Part shown: positions 17,412-26,352 of the stretch, piece after piece
Layout of the letters: every line of letters starts with the position of its first letter
Numbering within the stretch: position 1 is the first letter of the stretch
Assembly: GCF_003944795.1 (NCBI RefSeq)
Contig: NZ_RWBG01000006.1
Location: 61,214 to 125,213 of the forward strand
Length of the DNA: 64,000 nt
Source of the DNA: Mangrovimonas spongiae
GTDB lineage: Bacteria; Bacteroidota; Bacteroidia; Flavobacteriales; Flavobacteriaceae
Direction of reading: 5' to 3'
The notes under the pieces: model-generated
Told to the model about the DNA's origin: nothing
Databases searched by the model: none
Seen by the model: only the letters and a program-made list of their open reading frames with translations
Position numbers and translations under genes: made by a program

Positions 17412-18376
17412 TGTACTATAATAAAATCTATTTGTGCTTGATCTACCTTAACGTGTCTTACTTGTTCTGGCTTTCTAGTAACTTTAGGGATTAATGCTGT
17501 TTGATTTTCATTAATTTGATTATAGTCGCAAACCACCAAAAAATCTTTCGCTTTTATCTCTTTAAAGTGTGTTAAGCTCGTATAATACGATATGTTTACC
17601 TTTTTTGGAAAGTACTTAAGCGTGATGTTTTCTGGAACATTAATAATACTTACGGGTACTTTTAAATGTCCTTCGGTAAATTTATCTACCTCTATATTAA
17701 TACTTGTGCTACTATTTGAAAAAATCAAGTTATCATTAGAATTATTTGGCAACTTAAGCTTAACTTTTTTCTGTTGGTTGTTTTTTACATCTAATAAAGT
17801 TACCGAATCTGTTTCGATGGCGTGTATTTTATCTACTAAAACTTGGGGACCAATAACTTTAATTGAGTCTGGATTTAAAACAATAGGTTTAAATAAATCG
17901 TACCCAGGGCTAAAACTAATCCTTGAATTTAGTTTTATAGGTATCTTCTTTACTTCATTTTTATCAAATCGGAACTTTAAGGTATCTGGGGTTACATTTA
18001 ACAGCTCTATATCTTTATCAAATTGCTGATTTAATTTTGAGAAAAAAGCCGATTTACTCCAAATATATAAACTATCGGTTTGTGTTATATCATTTTTAAA
18101 ATTGACATTAACTTTTGGTCTGGATAAATAATATTGTAATAAATTAAAGCCATTAGTTTTTAATGTTATTTCCAGAGCATGTGAACTATCGTTAACAATT
18201 ACATAGGCCTCTGGGACCTCTTTTTTAGTTATATTAAATGTTATTGTTTTGGTATAGGTATTTGATAGCTTTAAAAGTAAAAGCGTGATAAAAGACAACA
18301 CTACAAACAGTAAAAACACATTAATGCGTTTACTTTTTATGGCAGAGATTAACTTTGTTTGTATTATTCTTATCAT
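17408..18376 (-). CDS. YbbR-like domain protein
   Basis: 322-residue protein with one N-terminal membrane anchor (about residues 18-37, hydrophobic FLLFVVLSFITLLLLKL) and an extracytoplasmic part made of repeated beta-rich YbbR-like segments (for example PIKLNSRISFSPGYDLFKP and VKVIGP-like IKVIGPQVLVDKI). YbbR proteins are linked in other bacteria to cyclic-di-AMP cyclase activation or envelope functions; no cyclase gene is adjacent here. It overlaps both the GT2 gene and coaE by 4 bases, which marks tight translational coupling. Confidence 0.82.
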   Translation of the reverse strand: MIRIIQTKLISAIKSKRINVFLLFVVLSFITLLLLKLSNTYTKTITFNITKKEVPEAYVIVNDSSHALEITLKTNGFNLLQYYLSRPKVNVNFKNDITQTDSLYIWSKSAFFSKLNQQFDKDIELLNVTPDTLKFRFDKNEVKKIPIKLNSRISFSPGYDLFKPIVLNPDSIKVIGPQVLVDKIHAIETDSVTLLDVKNNQQKKVKLKLPNNSNDNLIFSNSSTSINIEVDKFTEGHLKVPVSIINVPENITLKYFPKKVNISYYTSLTHFKEIKAKDFLVVCDYNQINENQTALIPKVTRKPEQVRHVKVDQAQIDFIIVQ

Positions 18377-19380
18377 ACCTTAAAAAACAAATTAGGAAAG
18401 ACACGTTCTGGCGATTTAGATAGTACACTTACCAACCAAGTTGATTTTAAAAAGCCTAAGCCATAACCAAAAAACTGAATACATATAGCTAAGATTGCTA
18501 AAACAGCAACACCTATATGCTTTGTTTTAACTAAAGCAAGAACAAAAGCGAATACAAAATAAATACCGTACAAACTTAGCAGACTATAAACCCCTAAAAA
18601 AGCTAAAATTATAGCTAATAACACCCCTAACATGAAACACGTAGGCAACCAATAAGTTAATTTGCTTGTTTCAGGATAACGTTTATTAAGTATTGGTCTA
18701 ACAAGGCCAAACTTATTGACTTGCTTATAAAACTTACGCCATGATATACGTCGTTTATGGTATACAAAGGCTTCGGAGATTAATTTAGTATCAAAACCTA
18801 AACGCCAAAGTCTTATTGTTAAATCAGGATCTTCGCCAGGATGGATGTTTCCAAACCCTTTAGTTTTTAAAAAGGCCTCTTTTGAGAGCCCCATATTAAA
18901 ACTCCTAGGCTGAAATTTATTTACACTTCGTTTATGACCTCGTATTCCTCCTGTAGTTATAAATGATGTCATTGAAAAATCTATGGCTTTTTGAAGTATA
19001 GAAAATGACTCATGTGCAGCATCTGGTCCACCAAAACAATGTATAAAATGTGTTTTTAAACTCTTATCAACAGCCGTTAAATAGTGGCTTGGTAAAATAC
19101 AATCGGAATCTAAAATAATAAAATAATTCCCTTTGGCTTTTGCCATACCATAATTTCTAGAATCGCCTGGACCACTATTTTCTTTATAATAGTAAGAAAT
19201 ATTTAAACGTTCTTTGTAAGTGGTAATAACCGCATCACTTTTATTGTCAGAACCATCTTCTACAATAACAACTTCAAAAGGAATTTCGGTTTTAAAAGCG
19301 GTAAAACTCTCCAAAAGCTCTTTTATTTCTTCTGGCCTATTATAAACTGGTATAATAAAAGAATATGTGATTTCTGACAT
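18373..19380 (-). CDS. Family 2 glycosyltransferase
   Basis: 335-residue inverting glycosyltransferase of the GT-A fold. The N-terminal SFIIPVYNRPEEIKELL, the EVVIVEDGS segment and the DSDC metal motif (FIILDSDCILP) are typical GT2 features, with GEDPDLTIRLW as the acceptor-side motif. The last 100 residues form two to three membrane helices. Sugar donor and acceptor are unknown. First gene of the operon with the YbbR-like gene and coaE; its promoter box lies only five bases upstream of the ATG. Confidence 0.9.
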   Translation of the reverse strand: MSEITYSFIIPVYNRPEEIKELLESFTAFKTEIPFEVVIVEDGSDNKSDAVITTYKERLNISYYYKENSGPGDSRNYGMAKAKGNYFIILDSDCILPSHYLTAVDKSLKTHFIHCFGGPDAAHESFSILQKAIDFSMTSFITTGGIRGHKRSVNKFQPRSFNMGLSKEAFLKTKGFGNIHPGEDPDLTIRLWRLGFDTKLISEAFVYHKRRISWRKFYKQVNKFGLVRPILNKRYPETSKLTYWLPTCFMLGVLLAIILAFLGVYSLLSLYGIYFVFAFVLALVKTKHIGVAVLAILAICIQFFGYGLGFLKSTWLVSVLSKSPERVFPNLFFKV

Positions 19381-19385
19381 AAAAA

Positions 19386-19393
19386 CAAAGGTA
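19386..19393 (-). promoter_or_regulatory. -7 promoter box for the GT2 operon, 5 bp from ATG
   Basis: Minus-strand TACCTTTG fits TAnnTTTG and is separated from the glycosyltransferase ATG by five A:T pairs. Confidence 0.5.
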
Positions 19394-19437
19394 ATTAAAG
19401 TAATAGTAATTTCTTCTACTAAATACTAAGAAGCACA

Positions 19438-19471
19438 AAAAAAGCCCCTCATTTTTGATTGGCTTTTTTTT
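19438..19471 (-). terminator. Terminator of the 605-residue T9SS protein gene
   Basis: AAAAAAAGCC at 19438-19447 pairs with GGCTTTTTTT at 19462-19471. The GC part of the stem is short, so the prediction is moderate. It lies about 20 bp after the stop codon of the T9SS gene. Confidence 0.55.
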
Positions 19472-19490
19472 ATTTATAAAAGTCTTAAAG

Positions 19491-21308
19491 TTACCTCTTA
19501 ATAACTCTAAGGGTTTTAGTTATTTCCCCTACAATCACTTTTACAAAGTAAGCGCCAGCTTGTAATTCGCTCATGTTTACTTCGTTTGTTACTGTATTAG
19601 GTGTTATTCTTATTATTTCTTGCCCCAGCATATTATACACAGACACCTTGCTTATATTGCTTTGTGCTTTTATACTTAACATATCGTTTACGGGGTTAGG
19701 GTAATATGTGAACAACTGCTCTTTTTCAATGTCTGTATTTGACAAAGCATCTGATGACCATAGTTTTACATTAAAGTCTTTTCCTAATGTATTTGATGTA
19801 TCTCCATACTGATAGATTCTAAAATAATAGGTTTCGCCTGGAGTTAAACCTGTAAGCATAGCTTCTTCAGGGTTGCCTGCATCAGCACAACCTATGTTAA
19901 CTAATGCGCCGCAAACTCCGGAATAAACCTGAATAACTATATCAAAAAATACTGTTTCATCATCTACTGTTATGTTTACATTACCAGTTAATGCTTCAAA
20001 CGCATACCACACATCATCGTTAGCTGTTCCTGAAAAACTGTTACAAGATTCAGCTGCTAAACCAGAATTAGTTGCTCCTTCGATTGTGCCTGAATTTGGA
20101 GTAGCCGATTCAGCATTAGGTATGTTTATTTCTTGTACTAAAATTTCAGCATTAGCACAATCATCATTTGCTAGTGGTGACGAAACTCCTAGGCAAAACA
20201 AAACATCTCCAAAATCGTTATTTCCCCAATCATAAATACGTAAATAATAAGTTGCTCCAGAAGTTAATCCTGAAAAGCTATGTGATGCTGATGTTGTGCA
20301 CCCTTCTTCTATTAAGCTACCACATGTCCCACTATATAATTCTACTTGTGTTGTTGAAAAATCTGAAGCGTTTCTTGTGTAATTAACCATACTATACCCC
20401 GTAGGAACAGTAAAAGAATACCAAATATCTCCTCCTGAATATGTTGCTGTAGCACAGCTTGCTTGTGCCACACCTGAATTTGTAGCTTCATTATTACTTG
20501 CTGTAATTTCTGGCCCACAAGTATCTATACCTATTGTTACAACTTCTGCATTAGCACAATCATCATTTGTTGGGGGCTCCGATAATGTTACAAAAGAATA
20601 TGCTACCCAAGCACTCACATCTCCTCCACAATCGGCTTGATAATACACATAATATACTGTTTCAGACATTAAAGACTGTAACATATTATTGTACTCTGGT
20701 GTGCTAGATATCGTATCTGCACCATCTTCTTCACCATTACCTGGTGTAAAATCTGTATCTGCTTTCCATTCTATATACCAAACTGTTTCTGTATCACCAG
20801 CAGTCCAAGATAAATCGGCAGAACTTGTCGTAACATTACTAGCTTGCATTCCTCCTGGCGCTAGACAACTTGGTGTTTGATAAGTAACTTCTAGATCAAT
20901 ATCAAAATAAACTGTATCGATATAATCATCTATATTGACTGATGTAATTGTTATCGTGGTAAAGCCTGTAACGTCTAAACCATTAAAATCTACATCGCAG
21001 CCATTTGTTATAGAAACGCCATCAGATGTTCCTCCTGTAACTTCTAGATTAAATGCATACCAATCATCACACCATCCTGTTCCTCCTGTTGGACTATCAT
21101 AATGGCTTGTAAATGTTCCTAAAAAAATAGATTGAATGGGTTGCCCTTGGTTTACAGTTATGTCGGTATTAGAAATACTTAAGACTGTTGGAGCGTCATC
21201 GCTTCCATTTGTTGCAAAGTTTTCTGTAGATTGGGATTGAGCACTACTCTGCCATGAAAAGCATACATAACATAAGGTAATACATAAATACCACGTATTT
21301 TTTTTCAT
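19491..21308 (-). CDS. Secreted T9SS cargo protein with FN3 and paired PPC-like domains
   Basis: 605-residue cell-surface or secreted protein. A signal peptide (residues 1-23, ending SSAQ) is followed by a beta-rich region, a fibronectin type III-like domain (about 150-243, PGGMQASNVTTSSADLSW), and two related domains each beginning NDDCANAE and containing a YYLRIYDWG or YYFRIYQYG strand (about 250-375 and 380-520), which resemble bacterial pre-peptidase C-terminal domains. It ends in a type A sorting domain (FTYYPNPVNDMLS to TKTLRVIKR). I see no enzymatic domain; adhesion or polymer binding is plausible. It is the most divergent of three neighbouring cargo genes. Confidence 0.85.
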   Translation of the reverse strand: MKKNTWYLCITLCYVCFSWQSSAQSQSTENFATNGSDDAPTVLSISNTDITVNQGQPIQSIFLGTFTSHYDSPTGGTGWCDDWYAFNLEVTGGTSDGVSITNGCDVDFNGLDVTGFTTITITSVNIDDYIDTVYFDIDLEVTYQTPSCLAPGGMQASNVTTSSADLSWTAGDTETVWYIEWKADTDFTPGNGEEDGADTISSTPEYNNMLQSLMSETVYYVYYQADCGGDVSAWVAYSFVTLSEPPTNDDCANAEVVTIGIDTCGPEITASNNEATNSGVAQASCATATYSGGDIWYSFTVPTGYSMVNYTRNASDFSTTQVELYSGTCGSLIEEGCTTSASHSFSGLTSGATYYLRIYDWGNNDFGDVLFCLGVSSPLANDDCANAEILVQEINIPNAESATPNSGTIEGATNSGLAAESCNSFSGTANDDVWYAFEALTGNVNITVDDETVFFDIVIQVYSGVCGALVNIGCADAGNPEEAMLTGLTPGETYYFRIYQYGDTSNTLGKDFNVKLWSSDALSNTDIEKEQLFTYYPNPVNDMLSIKAQSNISKVSVYNMLGQEIIRITPNTVTNEVNMSELQAGAYFVKVIVGEITKTLRVIKR

Positions 21309-21388
21309 GAGACTATATTTTTATTAATAACTGACTGACTATTAAGTTATTAATTTTTTTTGAGATTATAATGATAGTCTCCTTCGCA

Positions 21389-21420
21389 ATCGTTAAAACA
21401 TATTTTTTTACCGACTAAAG
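21389..21420 (-). promoter_or_regulatory. Dyad element upstream of the 605-residue T9SS gene
   Basis: Contains ATCG and ACCGAC 19-21 bases apart around a TATTTTTTT core, starting 81 bp upstream of the start codon. Comparable elements occur 85 and 89 bp upstream of the next two T9SS genes. This copy is the weakest match. Confidence 0.35.
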
Positions 21421-21469
21421 AAAATGATTTCCTTTATAGCTTTGACAAACTTCTTTTTATTGTATAAAA

Positions 21470-21497
21470 AAAAGGTGCCCTTAAAAAGACACCTTTT
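21470..21497 (-). terminator. Terminator of the 469-residue T9SS gene
   Basis: AAAAGGTG (21470-21477) pairs with CACCTTTT (21490-21497); on the minus strand the stem runs into a T tract. It lies 24 bp after the stop codon. Confidence 0.75.
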
Positions 21498-21520
21498 AAT
21501 AGTTTTATTATATAGAAATA

Positions 21521-21735
21521 TTATTTCTTAATAATTCTAATAGTTTCTGTTGTTCCGTTTACAGTTACTTTTACAAAGTATGCACCAGCTTGTAATTCGC
21601 TCATGTTTACATCATTTGATACTGTATTAGGCGCTGTTCTTATTACTTCTTGACCTAACATGTTATACACAGATACTTTGCTTATGTTACTTTGTGCTTT
21701 TAAGCTTAACATATCGTTTACTGGGTTTGGATAGT
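21521..21735 (-). repeat. Sorting-domain DNA repeat, copy A
   Basis: About 215 bp encoding the sorting domain is nearly identical to 23166-23380. The first 60 bases are the same in both copies, including synonymous sites, which indicates recent duplication or gene conversion. Confidence 0.8.
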
Positions 21736-22930
21736 ATTTAAAGCCTACAAACTCAACTTGCCCTACACTTAATGTTGCACTATACGCTGATACTTGGAAA
21801 TTAATTGTGGCATTGTCTCCATATTCGAACACTCTTATATATAATGTCTGATCGGCTAAACCATCTGCAGGAACAATATCAACTAAAGAATATAAGCCAT
21901 CATCTGAACCATCATCATTACATCCAACCTCTGTAAACGATCCAATTGCCCCAGAGTAAATAGACATTCCTGAGTCACCTCCTCCACCTGTTGGATCTGC
22001 ATTAGTTTCGATAGTTAAATTACCATCAGATGGTACAGATACCATATACCAAATGTCGCCTCCTTCATAGGAAGAACAACTTGGATCTGGTATAGTAGCG
22101 TCTGCTACTTCTGAAGCGGTAGCACCTCCGTTTGTTTGGCCTGCTAAAGCATTGGTAGCAAAATCCGGACCAGGTGTTAGCATTATTGCTCCAGCTGGGT
22201 CATCATTTGCTGGTGGTGGTGGTGTAGCCTCTGTTGTAAAGCTCCAAACATCGCAGCCTGTTGCTTCTGTTGATGCATTTACAGGAATAGCTGCCCAATA
22301 TAAAGTTACTTCATAAGCATTTATAGTAACATCCATAGAAGTAGTCGTAACGGTTCCTATTAACCCAGGATTTGTCCCAAACTCATCATCATATTCATAA
22401 ATATTATAAGCTGTTGGTGTTGGTCCTGTAGTAGGTGCCATCCAAGATAAAGTTGTATTTCCTACAGTAACATCTGTAGCCCCTACAGCTGGGGTTGGAG
22501 TTGTTGCACAGTCAGGTGCTGGGGCTGGTGCGCCATCGTTATTTGTTATTGTTGTTATATGGCAAGTAAAATCTCCTTGAGCTTCACATCCTGCACTAAC
22601 CGCCCAATGTGCTTCTACATTTGTTGCAGTTGCTGTCCAAGTTAATGGTGACGCTCCATAAGCTAATACTGTAGTTCCATCTGCACTATCAATAATGGTT
22701 ATATAACCACCATCAGCATCAAAAAGGTACTCATCGCCAATATTTAAATTTTGTATGGCTGAATATTCTCCAAACCAGTTACAATCACTTATTTCCTCTA
22801 CTGAACCATCATTGAATAATATTAATGGATCAGCTGGATATTGATTACCATCAAAATCGCATTGTGACATACTCTGCCACGAAAAAGCAACACAACATAA
22901 CACTAAAAGGTAAAATGTAGTTTTTTTCAT
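21521..22930 (-). CDS. Secreted T9SS cargo protein with FN3-like and PPC-like domains
   Basis: 469-residue protein read from the ATG at 22930; an in-frame upstream start would add 18 residues before an otherwise standard signal peptide (KKTTFYLLVLCCVAFSWQ, ending SMSQ). Then come a Cys-containing region, a FN3-like segment (PTPAVGATDVTVGNTTLSWM), and a PPC-like domain (ANDDPAGAIMLTPG to LYIRVFEYGDNATINF). The C-terminus is a type A sorting domain (FKYYPNPVNDMLSLKAQ to TETIRIIKK) that is nearly identical to that of the next gene. No catalytic motif is visible. It has its own terminator and upstream element, so it is probably transcribed alone. Confidence 0.85.
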   Translation of the reverse strand: MKKTTFYLLVLCCVAFSWQSMSQCDFDGNQYPADPLILFNDGSVEEISDCNWFGEYSAIQNLNIGDEYLFDADGGYITIIDSADGTTVLAYGASPLTWTATATNVEAHWAVSAGCEAQGDFTCHITTITNNDGAPAPAPDCATTPTPAVGATDVTVGNTTLSWMAPTTGPTPTAYNIYEYDDEFGTNPGLIGTVTTTSMDVTINAYEVTLYWAAIPVNASTEATGCDVWSFTTEATPPPPANDDPAGAIMLTPGPDFATNALAGQTNGGATASEVADATIPDPSCSSYEGGDIWYMVSVPSDGNLTIETNADPTGGGGDSGMSIYSGAIGSFTEVGCNDDGSDDGLYSLVDIVPADGLADQTLYIRVFEYGDNATINFQVSAYSATLSVGQVEFVGFKYYPNPVNDMLSLKAQSNISKVSVYNMLGQEVIRTAPNTVSNDVNMSELQAGAYFVKVTVNGTTETIRIIKK

Positions 22931-23014
22931 AATTAATTGGTTTAAGGTTAAAAAATTGATTAATTGATCATAAATTAACAACAAAAAATGAGGTATTTCT
23001 TTTTTTTAACAAAA

Positions 23015-23048
23015 ATCGACAAGATGTATTTTTCATCGATAAAAAACA
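23015..23048 (-). promoter_or_regulatory. Dyad element upstream of the 469-residue T9SS gene
   Basis: ATCGACAA and ATCGATAAAA flank a GTATTTTT core; starts 85 bp upstream of the ATG at 22930. It matches the copy upstream of the 1001-residue gene in spacing and core. Confidence 0.45.
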
Positions 23049-23110
23049 CATCTTACTAATATGCAGTATATTACAAATCATCATTTCACTACCTTTTTTA
23101 AGCATAGCAT

Positions 23111-23140
23111 AAAAAAAGCCACTCATTTCTGAGTGGCTTT
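23111..23140 (-). terminator. Terminator of the 1001-residue T9SS gene
   Basis: Perfect 11-bp stem (AAAGCCACTCA at 23115-23125, TGAGTGGCTTT at 23130-23140) with a four-base loop, followed by a T run on the minus strand. It lies 25 bp after the stop codon. Confidence 0.85.
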
Positions 23141-23165
23141 ATAAAACTTATAGTTTCCTAAGAAT

Positions 23166-23380
23166 TTATTTCTTAATAATTCTAATAGTTTCTGTTGTTC
23201 CGTTTACAGTTACTTTTACAAAGTAAGCACCAGCTTGTAATTCGCTCATGTTTACATCGTTTGATACTGTATTAGGTGCTGTTCTTATTACTTCCTGCCC
23301 TAACATATTATACACAGATACGTTGCTTATATTGCTTTGTGCTTTTAAGCTTAACATATTGTTTACTGGGTTAGGGTAAT
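23166..23380 (-). repeat. Sorting-domain DNA repeat, copy B
   Basis: Partner of 21521-21735: 60 identical bases at the 3' end of the genes, then scattered differences. The third gene (19491) shares the domain but with lower DNA identity. Confidence 0.8.
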
Positions 23381-26171
23381 ATGTAAATAATGCATCTGAA
23401 CTAAAGTTATCTACACTCATAGTAGCACATGATACTGAAGCATCCCATCCATCAAATGTAACAGACCCATCAGACGTAAATGTAAACGTTAAACATCCAG
23501 AAGGGTTGGTTGCTGTTATGGCTTCACCTGTTAAATCAGCTGTACCATCTGCAGCTTCTTGCCAGCAAAAACCTGTACTTGTTGCTCCAGGGTTTAAACC
23601 TAATGATTGCGGCGTTATTGGTGTTCCAGTATTGTCTGATCCATCATAAATATAAAGTGCATCATAACAATCACCATCTCCATCTCCTTCAACAAGGAAA
23701 CTATTAAACGTTACTGTAACAGCATCCCCTGCTACATCTGGGCAAATTGTTACTGTATAATTCTCATCATTAGAATAAGACGATGAATCTCCTCCAGTAT
23801 CATAGAAGTTTCCACCACAAACAGGAGGGCAAACACCTTCTGTATAAGTTCCTATTTCAAAATCACAATTAGAGTCCGAGTGTTCTGCTGTTAAAGTGAT
23901 TGAATCTCCAAAGTTATAAGTTGTAGGTAATGTATTAACTCCTGCAACTACTGGATAAGATGTTGTTCCATCATTAACATGAGTAATATCGCCTAAAGAG
24001 GTTACATCTACATCAATAGTAAACGTACTAGAACCACAATCGTCAGTTACTGATGCAGAAGCTTCACCTGTTGTACAAGACAAATAGTATCCACATAAAT
24101 CAAACGTTCCTATATCATCATTACCATAATCCCAAACTCTTAGGTAGTAAGTTTCTCCTATAGTCAAACCTGTATAGTCTTTTGGCCAACCATTGCCACA
24201 AGTACCTACTTCTACTAATGATCCTGGTACTCCTGAATAAAGTACACCTGAAACACTAAACATACCTACTATATTGGTAATATTTAAACTTAAATCTGCA
24301 GATGGAGCTGTAAATTGATACCATAAGTCTCCATTTCCTGCAGAAGGGCTCCATTGACTAGAACAACTTGGATCACCTTCTCCTGAATCGGTAGTAGATT
24401 CATTAGAAATACCTGTTATTGTATTAGCACCACAAGCTGTACCTTCATCTAAAGTTAATGTAATCGCTCCTGAAGGAAGATCGTTTGCTGGTGGTGGCGG
24501 TGGTGTACCTATACAAACATCAAAAGCTGAATCCTGACCAGCGGTTGAAGTCCATGTGAAAACTTGCACATAATAAGTGTTTCCTGGTGTTAAACCAGTT
24601 AAATCTGTAGTATTACCATCATTACACTCTAATGCAGCACCTAAGGCTCCACAACCAGACGTTGCATCGTAAACAGCATGATACATATCTGTAGTAGAAC
24701 CAGAAATATTGATTAGAGACACACGGTGTGCAGCGTTAGTAGCCACAAAACTATACCATACATCATCATCTTCTGTTCCTCCACAATTATCAATACCAGA
24801 GTCTGTTGCTCCTGATACAGTTCCACTAGTTACTGTACCACATCCATAATCTGTATTAACCGTAAGCGTTTCTGCTCCTGAACAATCGTCGTTTGCTGGT
24901 GGGCAAACATAAGTATAAGTTCCCAATGTGTAATCACATTCAGCATCACTATGTACCACATCTAAAGTAACATCGGTTCCCGTAGCATAAGGCCCAAAGG
25001 TCATTGAAGCTGCTATAGGCTGAGGTGTTGTCCCATCAGTAATTGTTGTTGCATCTCCTAAATCAGATACTGCAACATCAATCGTAAATGTAGACGCTCC
25101 ACAATCTTCAACTATAGTTGTTGTAGCGACAGCTGGAGCGCATGTCGAGCAAGTAACATCAAAATTAAGTGCTGGAGATCCAGAACCTGCATCACAACTA
25201 ACAGAACCATCTGAATCTATTCTTACAGTTATTGTATCACCTGTAGCTATCGCTGATATTCCTGTGGCATCATTACCATAGTTAGTATCGCTCATAAACA
25301 ATACAGCTGCAGAAGTATCTGCCCCATCATAAATAATGATATCATCGCAACAATCTTCAAAATACCCTTCAATAAAGTCAACTCTAAGAGAACTTCCATC
25401 AGAAGATGTAAACGTCCATGTTGTATCGTCATTATCTAAATAACAATACGTCGTATTAATTGGTGTTCCACATGTTACTATCTGTGGACAATCAGACTCA
25501 AAATCTCCTAAAGGAAAATCACATGCTGAATCAGAGTGCTGTACAGTTAAGGTTACAGTATCTCCAACAGTATAAGGCCCAGCTGTTACTGTTCCTGCAA
25601 TAATTGGGAAAGTATTAGTTCCATCTGAAACAACTGTTCCATCTCCAACTGTAGAAACTACGACATCTACTGAAAATTCATTGCTGTTTCCACAATCGTC
25701 AACCACTGTAGAGCTATCTACTACAGCTGTTGCACATGGTGGAGTAGGAACGGTAATCATAAAAGACGCTTCTAATTCTTCTGGGGTACCTTCACAATCA
25801 GAATTAAGATCAGTATCTTCTCCATCATCTGGAGAAACACCTCCATTATCTCCAAGAACATTACCATAAGCTGTTACAGAAATAAGTGTTCCATCCCAAC
25901 TATCATCATACTGATCGTAACAGTTTACATAATATACACCCGGTGCAATATTAATATCTTCATTTATTAACCCAGCCCCATCACATTGGGTACCATTTCC
26001 TTGCCCCCAAACTTGAGTACCAGCACCATCTGGTTCAGTTGTTATATTGACCCATTTTTCAGTTTGCCAAGACCCTCCAGAGGTTGTTATATTAATAACA
26101 CTTTGCGCCATTCCTTGCCACGAAAAGGCTAGAGCAAAAAGCGCAAATAAATAAAATGTAATTTTTTTCAT
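23166..26171 (-). CDS. Large secreted T9SS cargo protein with CUB-like, PPC-like and repeated Cys modules
   Basis: 1001-residue secreted protein. Signal peptide at 1-23 (ending GMAQ). A module of about 80 residues with the pattern DCG...HSD..CD occurs three times (about 145-232, 345-425 and 705-790). Between the copies lie a CUB-like domain (about 235-342, CCDDIIIYDG), two PPC-like domains (about 430-560 and 565-700, with YYVQVFTW and YYLRVWDYG), and a second CUB-like domain (about 790-915, YDALYIYDGSDN). A type A sorting domain closes the protein (LFTYYPNPVNNMLSLKAQ). No enzyme domain is seen; carbohydrate or protein binding at the cell surface is the likely role. Confidence 0.85.
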   Translation of the reverse strand: MKKITFYLFALFALAFSWQGMAQSVINITTSGGSWQTEKWVNITTEPDGAGTQVWGQGNGTQCDGAGLINEDINIAPGVYYVNCYDQYDDSWDGTLISVTAYGNVLGDNGGVSPDDGEDTDLNSDCEGTPEELEASFMITVPTPPCATAVVDSSTVVDDCGNSNEFSVDVVVSTVGDGTVVSDGTNTFPIIAGTVTAGPYTVGDTVTLTVQHSDSACDFPLGDFESDCPQIVTCGTPINTTYCYLDNDDTTWTFTSSDGSSLRVDFIEGYFEDCCDDIIIYDGADTSAAVLFMSDTNYGNDATGISAIATGDTITVRIDSDGSVSCDAGSGSPALNFDVTCSTCAPAVATTTIVEDCGASTFTIDVAVSDLGDATTITDGTTPQPIAASMTFGPYATGTDVTLDVVHSDAECDYTLGTYTYVCPPANDDCSGAETLTVNTDYGCGTVTSGTVSGATDSGIDNCGGTEDDDVWYSFVATNAAHRVSLINISGSTTDMYHAVYDATSGCGALGAALECNDGNTTDLTGLTPGNTYYVQVFTWTSTAGQDSAFDVCIGTPPPPPANDLPSGAITLTLDEGTACGANTITGISNESTTDSGEGDPSCSSQWSPSAGNGDLWYQFTAPSADLSLNITNIVGMFSVSGVLYSGVPGSLVEVGTCGNGWPKDYTGLTIGETYYLRVWDYGNDDIGTFDLCGYYLSCTTGEASASVTDDCGSSTFTIDVDVTSLGDITHVNDGTTSYPVVAGVNTLPTTYNFGDSITLTAEHSDSNCDFEIGTYTEGVCPPVCGGNFYDTGGDSSSYSNDENYTVTICPDVAGDAVTVTFNSFLVEGDGDGDCYDALYIYDGSDNTGTPITPQSLGLNPGATSTGFCWQEAADGTADLTGEAITATNPSGCLTFTFTSDGSVTFDGWDASVSCATMSVDNFSSDALFTYYPNPVNNMLSLKAQSNISNVSVYNMLGQEVIRTAPNTVSNDVNMSELQAGAYFVKVTVNGTTETIRIIKK

Positions 26172-26259
26172 TTAGTTAAAAGTTTTTGTAGTTAATAATT
26201 AATTAATTGTTTGTTAAAATATTGATAATTTTAAACAATATAACATCCCTACGTGTGTT

Positions 26260-26294
26260 ATCGACAAAAAGCGTATTTATTCGATGAAAATACG
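26260..26294 (-). promoter_or_regulatory. Dyad element upstream of the 1001-residue T9SS gene
   Basis: ATCGACAA and TTCGATGAAAA flank GTATTTAT; begins 89 bp upstream of the start codon at 26171. Same layout as 23015-23048. Confidence 0.45.
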
Positions 26295-26301
26295 GTAATA
26301 A

Positions 26302-26328
26302 AAAAGGGAAACATTATGTTTCCCTTTT
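26302..26328 (-). terminator. Terminator of fabI
   Basis: Twelve-base stem (AAAAGGGAAACA at 26302-26313, TGTTTCCCTTTT at 26317-26328), loop of three, followed by T on the minus strand. It ends the operon that finishes with fabI. Confidence 0.85.
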
Positions 26329-26352
26329 AATTTTATGCAAAAAAATGATTAA

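Noticed and set aside
19491..26171. Antisense open frames inside the T9SS genes
   Set aside because: Short frames without homology signals, promoter boxes or sensible composition; they mirror the repetitive Ser/Thr/Asp-rich coding sequence.
19491..26171. CRISPR-like or tandem DNA array in the T9SS gene cluster
   Set aside because: Repeated DNA here encodes protein domains with diverged copies; there are no short regular repeats with unique spacers anywhere in the window.
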